8,204 nt of DNA from CBDUQP01 sp965369385 (GTDB lineage Bacteria; Planctomycetota; Phycisphaerae; SM23-33), in contig CBDUQP010000138.1 of assembly GCA_965369385.1 (NCBI GenBank), positions 1 to 8,204 on the forward strand, read 5' to 3'. A program made the translations under genes and the position numbers. The notes below the pieces were generated by a model. It ran no database searches. It was given only the letters and a program-made list of their open reading frames with translations, and was not told where the DNA came from. This document shows, in pieces, positions 6,883 through 8,204 of the stretch (the first letter of the stretch is position 1; the number at the start of each line of letters is the position of its first letter).

Positions 6883-6912
6883 TAGCGGCGGCAGCTCTTT
6901 TGGTGGCCGCTA
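6883..6912 (+). other. Leader hairpin just upstream of the LacI-family ribosome binding site
   Basis: TAGCGGC (6883-6889) and GCCGCTA (6906-6912) are perfect complements with a 16-nt loop containing CTCTTTT. The stem ends 10 nt before the GAGG of the ribosome binding site. It could protect the message or influence initiation, but it may also be chance. Confidence 0.3.
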
Positions 6913-6931
6913 GGGCGATGATGAGGTGTCT

Positions 6932-7924
6932 ATGGCGGTTACAATCAATGATGTTGCCAAGAAGGCGGGCGTGAACAAGACCACCGTTTCGCTGGTGCTG
7001 AACGGCAAGAGCAGTTCTGCGCGTATTGCACTGGGAACGCAGAAGCGAATTCTTGAGGTTGCCAAGGATCTCGATTATCGCCCCTCATTCTCCGCTCGAG
7101 CGCTGGCGATGGGGCGGACTTTCTCGCTGGGGATGGTCTGCGGCGACATACACTCGCCGCACTTCGCCGAGCTGTGCACGTTATTCATGCACGAAGCCAC
7201 AAAACGCGGATACCAATTGTTGCTGTCGGCCACCGAGTGGAACTACGAGCGCGAACTTGAATGCCTCGAGTCGCTCATGGATCGCGGCGTCGACGGTATC
7301 CTGATGCACTCGGCCGCCCTGACGACTGATACTGTGCAGTATAAGAGGATTGTGAAACAGAACTTTCCGATCGTGATGTTCGATGCGCGAGTCGAACATC
7401 TCAATACGGTGTATGTGGACTGGTCGCTTGGCGTTAAGGAGGCGGTTGAGTACTTGTCGACCAAGGGATGCCGAAACGCTCTTTACATCAGGCAGGTTGG
7501 CAGCCCGATTGAGTATGACCTCAAGTATTGCTCAGCCGTCGGGACTTGCGAGGATTGCGGGATTGAAATCAGTACTGTCGAGTGCAAAGTGGAGGTGGAT
7601 CGGGCAAGGGAAGTTGCGACGGAACTTGCTGACTCGGGCAACCTGCCCGATGCGATAATCGCTCTGAGCGACTACATGGCGATGGGCGTGATCCGTGGAC
7701 TGAGAGACAAAGGCGTCTCCGTGCCTGATGATGTGATGGTGGTGGGCATGGACGGTACTAATTACGGGCAACTCTACTGCCCCTCCATTTCATCGGTGGC
7801 CCAGGACCGCCGGGGCATTGTCGATAATTCGCTCAATCTTCTGGAGAAGATGATAGACGGCGACTCGGGTGAGCCCGAGCATATCGGCGTTCCAACCCAC
7901 TTCGTGCCAGCCGAAAGCGCCTGA
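6932..7924 (+). CDS. LacI/GalR-family transcriptional regulator
   Basis: 330 residues, normal for the family. I chose the ATG at 6932 over the GTG at 6926 because GAGG lies 5 nt before it and the protein then begins MAVTINDVAKKAGV, the standard opening. The helix-turn-helix covers about 5-25 (INDVAKKAGVNKTTVSLVLNG). The hinge helix lies at about 50-59 in YRPSFSARALA. The periplasmic-binding-protein-like effector domain follows from about 61: LGMVCGDIHSPHFAEL, then DRGVDGILMHSA, then LSDYMAMGVIRGLRDKG and VMVVGMDGTNYG, ending VPTHFVPAESA near the usual RES terminus. Such proteins repress sugar-use genes and release DNA when a sugar binds; the ligand is not predictable here. A strong promoter and an operator-like palindrome lie directly upstream, so autorepression is likely. 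The start of an exported protein 235 bp downstream is a possible target. Confidence 0.95.
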   Translation: MAVTINDVAKKAGVNKTTVSLVLNGKSSSARIALGTQKRILEVAKDLDYRPSFSARALAMGRTFSLGMVCGDIHSPHFAELCTLFMHEATKRGYQLLLSATEWNYERELECLESLMDRGVDGILMHSAALTTDTVQYKRIVKQNFPIVMFDARVEHLNTVYVDWSLGVKEAVEYLSTKGCRNALYIRQVGSPIEYDLKYCSAVGTCEDCGIEISTVECKVEVDRAREVATELADSGNLPDAIIALSDYMAMGVIRGLRDKGVSVPDDVMVVGMDGTNYGQLYCPSISSVAQDRRGIVDNSLNLLEKMIDGDSGEPEHIGVPTHFVPAESA

Positions 7925-8158
7925 TGTTACGTGTCTTGTTCCGGGCTGCGGATGTTGTGTAGCCATCTGGATCGCCACGGACAAGCATGCGGCGGGGGTG
8001 CGGTATCCTGTAACGCTAGTGATAAGAAGTGTTTATAAAGTTGATTGTAAAATGATTGATCGTTAAAGCAGATTCGCCTTGGCAATCCACATCAAAGCCG
8101 ATATGCTGCGGGAAGGTTCAGTTGGTTTGGTGTTTCCACGCAGGAATAATGTCAACTG
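7925..8158. other. Intergenic region after the LacI-family gene
   Basis: No terminator with a T tract is visible. The only structure is an A/T-rich stretch at about 8030-8066 with TATAAA (8034-8039) and TAAAAT (8048-8053) as weak -10 candidates lacking good -35 boxes. An imperfect palindrome, AATGAT-TG-ATCGTT (8051-8064), has one mismatch in the arms. The core of the operator at 6852-6873 is not repeated here. Confidence 0.4.
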
Positions 8159-8204
8159 ATGCTATGGCCGCTTGCGGTATTGCTCACATGTGCCGCAGCG
8201 GAGA
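8159..8204 (+). CDS. Start of a probable exported protein, cut by the window edge
   Basis: ATG at 8159 opens a frame reading MLWPLAVLLTCAAAE to the end of the window. This is a short hydrophobic stretch with an Ala-rich end, like a signal peptide although it lacks an early positive charge. LLTC is not a canonical lipobox, so signal peptidase I cleavage near AAA-E is more likely. An in-frame TAA at 8147 rules out any start further upstream. The nearest Shine-Dalgarno-like AGGA (8142-8145) is 13 nt away, which is long. A competing start at 8149 in another frame (MSTDAMAACG...) sits 3 nt from the same AGGA and also stays open. Position after a LacI regulator fits a secreted carbohydrate-active protein, but that is inference. 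Confidence 0.4.
   Translation, partial: MLWPLAVLLTCAAAE

Larger units (their letters stand above)
6491..6931. other. Divergent regulatory region between the kinase operon and the LacI-family gene
   Basis: 441 bp lie between the two start codons, with no convincing coding frame. Parts I can name: a leftward -10 box (6586-6591), a short 5-bp hairpin CTGCC/GGCAG at 6555-6570 in the presumed kinase leader, an inverted repeat over a candidate rightward promoter (6746-6779), a stronger rightward promoter (6818-6846), an operator-like palindrome (6852-6873), and a leader hairpin (6883-6912). I see nothing assignable in about 6592-6745. Confidence 0.7.

Overview
The window looks like an ordinary chromosomal stretch from a Gram-negative, polysaccharide-degrading bacterium. 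My best guess is the PVC group (Lentisphaerota, or Planctomycetota of the Phycisphaerae type). This rests on a very large glycoside hydrolase with a fused SGNH-esterase-like domain, a LacI-family regulator next to what looks like the start of an exported protein, an orthodox PAS histidine kinase/NarL pair, and moderate G+C. No marker gene is present, so the taxonomy is inference. I see no rRNA, tRNA, CRISPR array, insertion sequence or prophage gene.

Layout, left to right. (1) Positions 3-2795, plus strand: the 3' part of a large carbohydrate-active enzyme, a clan GH-A-like barrel followed by a middle region and a C-terminal SGNH hydrolase-like domain. It is cut at its 5' end by the window edge and closed by a strong intrinsic terminator at 2813-2867. 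(2) 3041-3898, plus strand: a membrane PAP2-type phosphatase. (3) 3899-4229: a convergent intergenic region with a hairpin terminator for the leftward operon. (4) 6490-4230, minus strand: a two-gene operon with a membrane-anchored double-PAS histidine kinase (HisKA_3/HATPase) followed 11 nt later by a NarL/FixJ response regulator. (5) 6491-6931: a divergent regulatory region. It holds a likely leftward -10 element for the kinase, two candidate rightward promoters, and a near-perfect 22-bp palindrome over the expected start of transcription of the LacI-family gene. (6) 6932-7924, plus strand: the LacI-family regulator. (7) 7925-8204: no assignable gene until 8159, where a signal-peptide-like reading frame begins and runs off the window.

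How the genes may work together. The LacI-family repressor probably represses itself through the palindrome at 6852-6873, and may control the exported protein that begins at its right. The kinase and regulator form a complete phosphorelay; its stimulus is not evident, and the cytoplasmic PAS domains point to an internal or membrane-proximal signal. The glycoside hydrolase and the PAP2 protein are separated by a terminator, so nothing shows a functional link between them. I did not find a convincing undescribed system. The observations most worth checking are the hydrolase-esterase fusion, the promoter/operator arrangement before the LacI gene, and the exported gene at the right edge.
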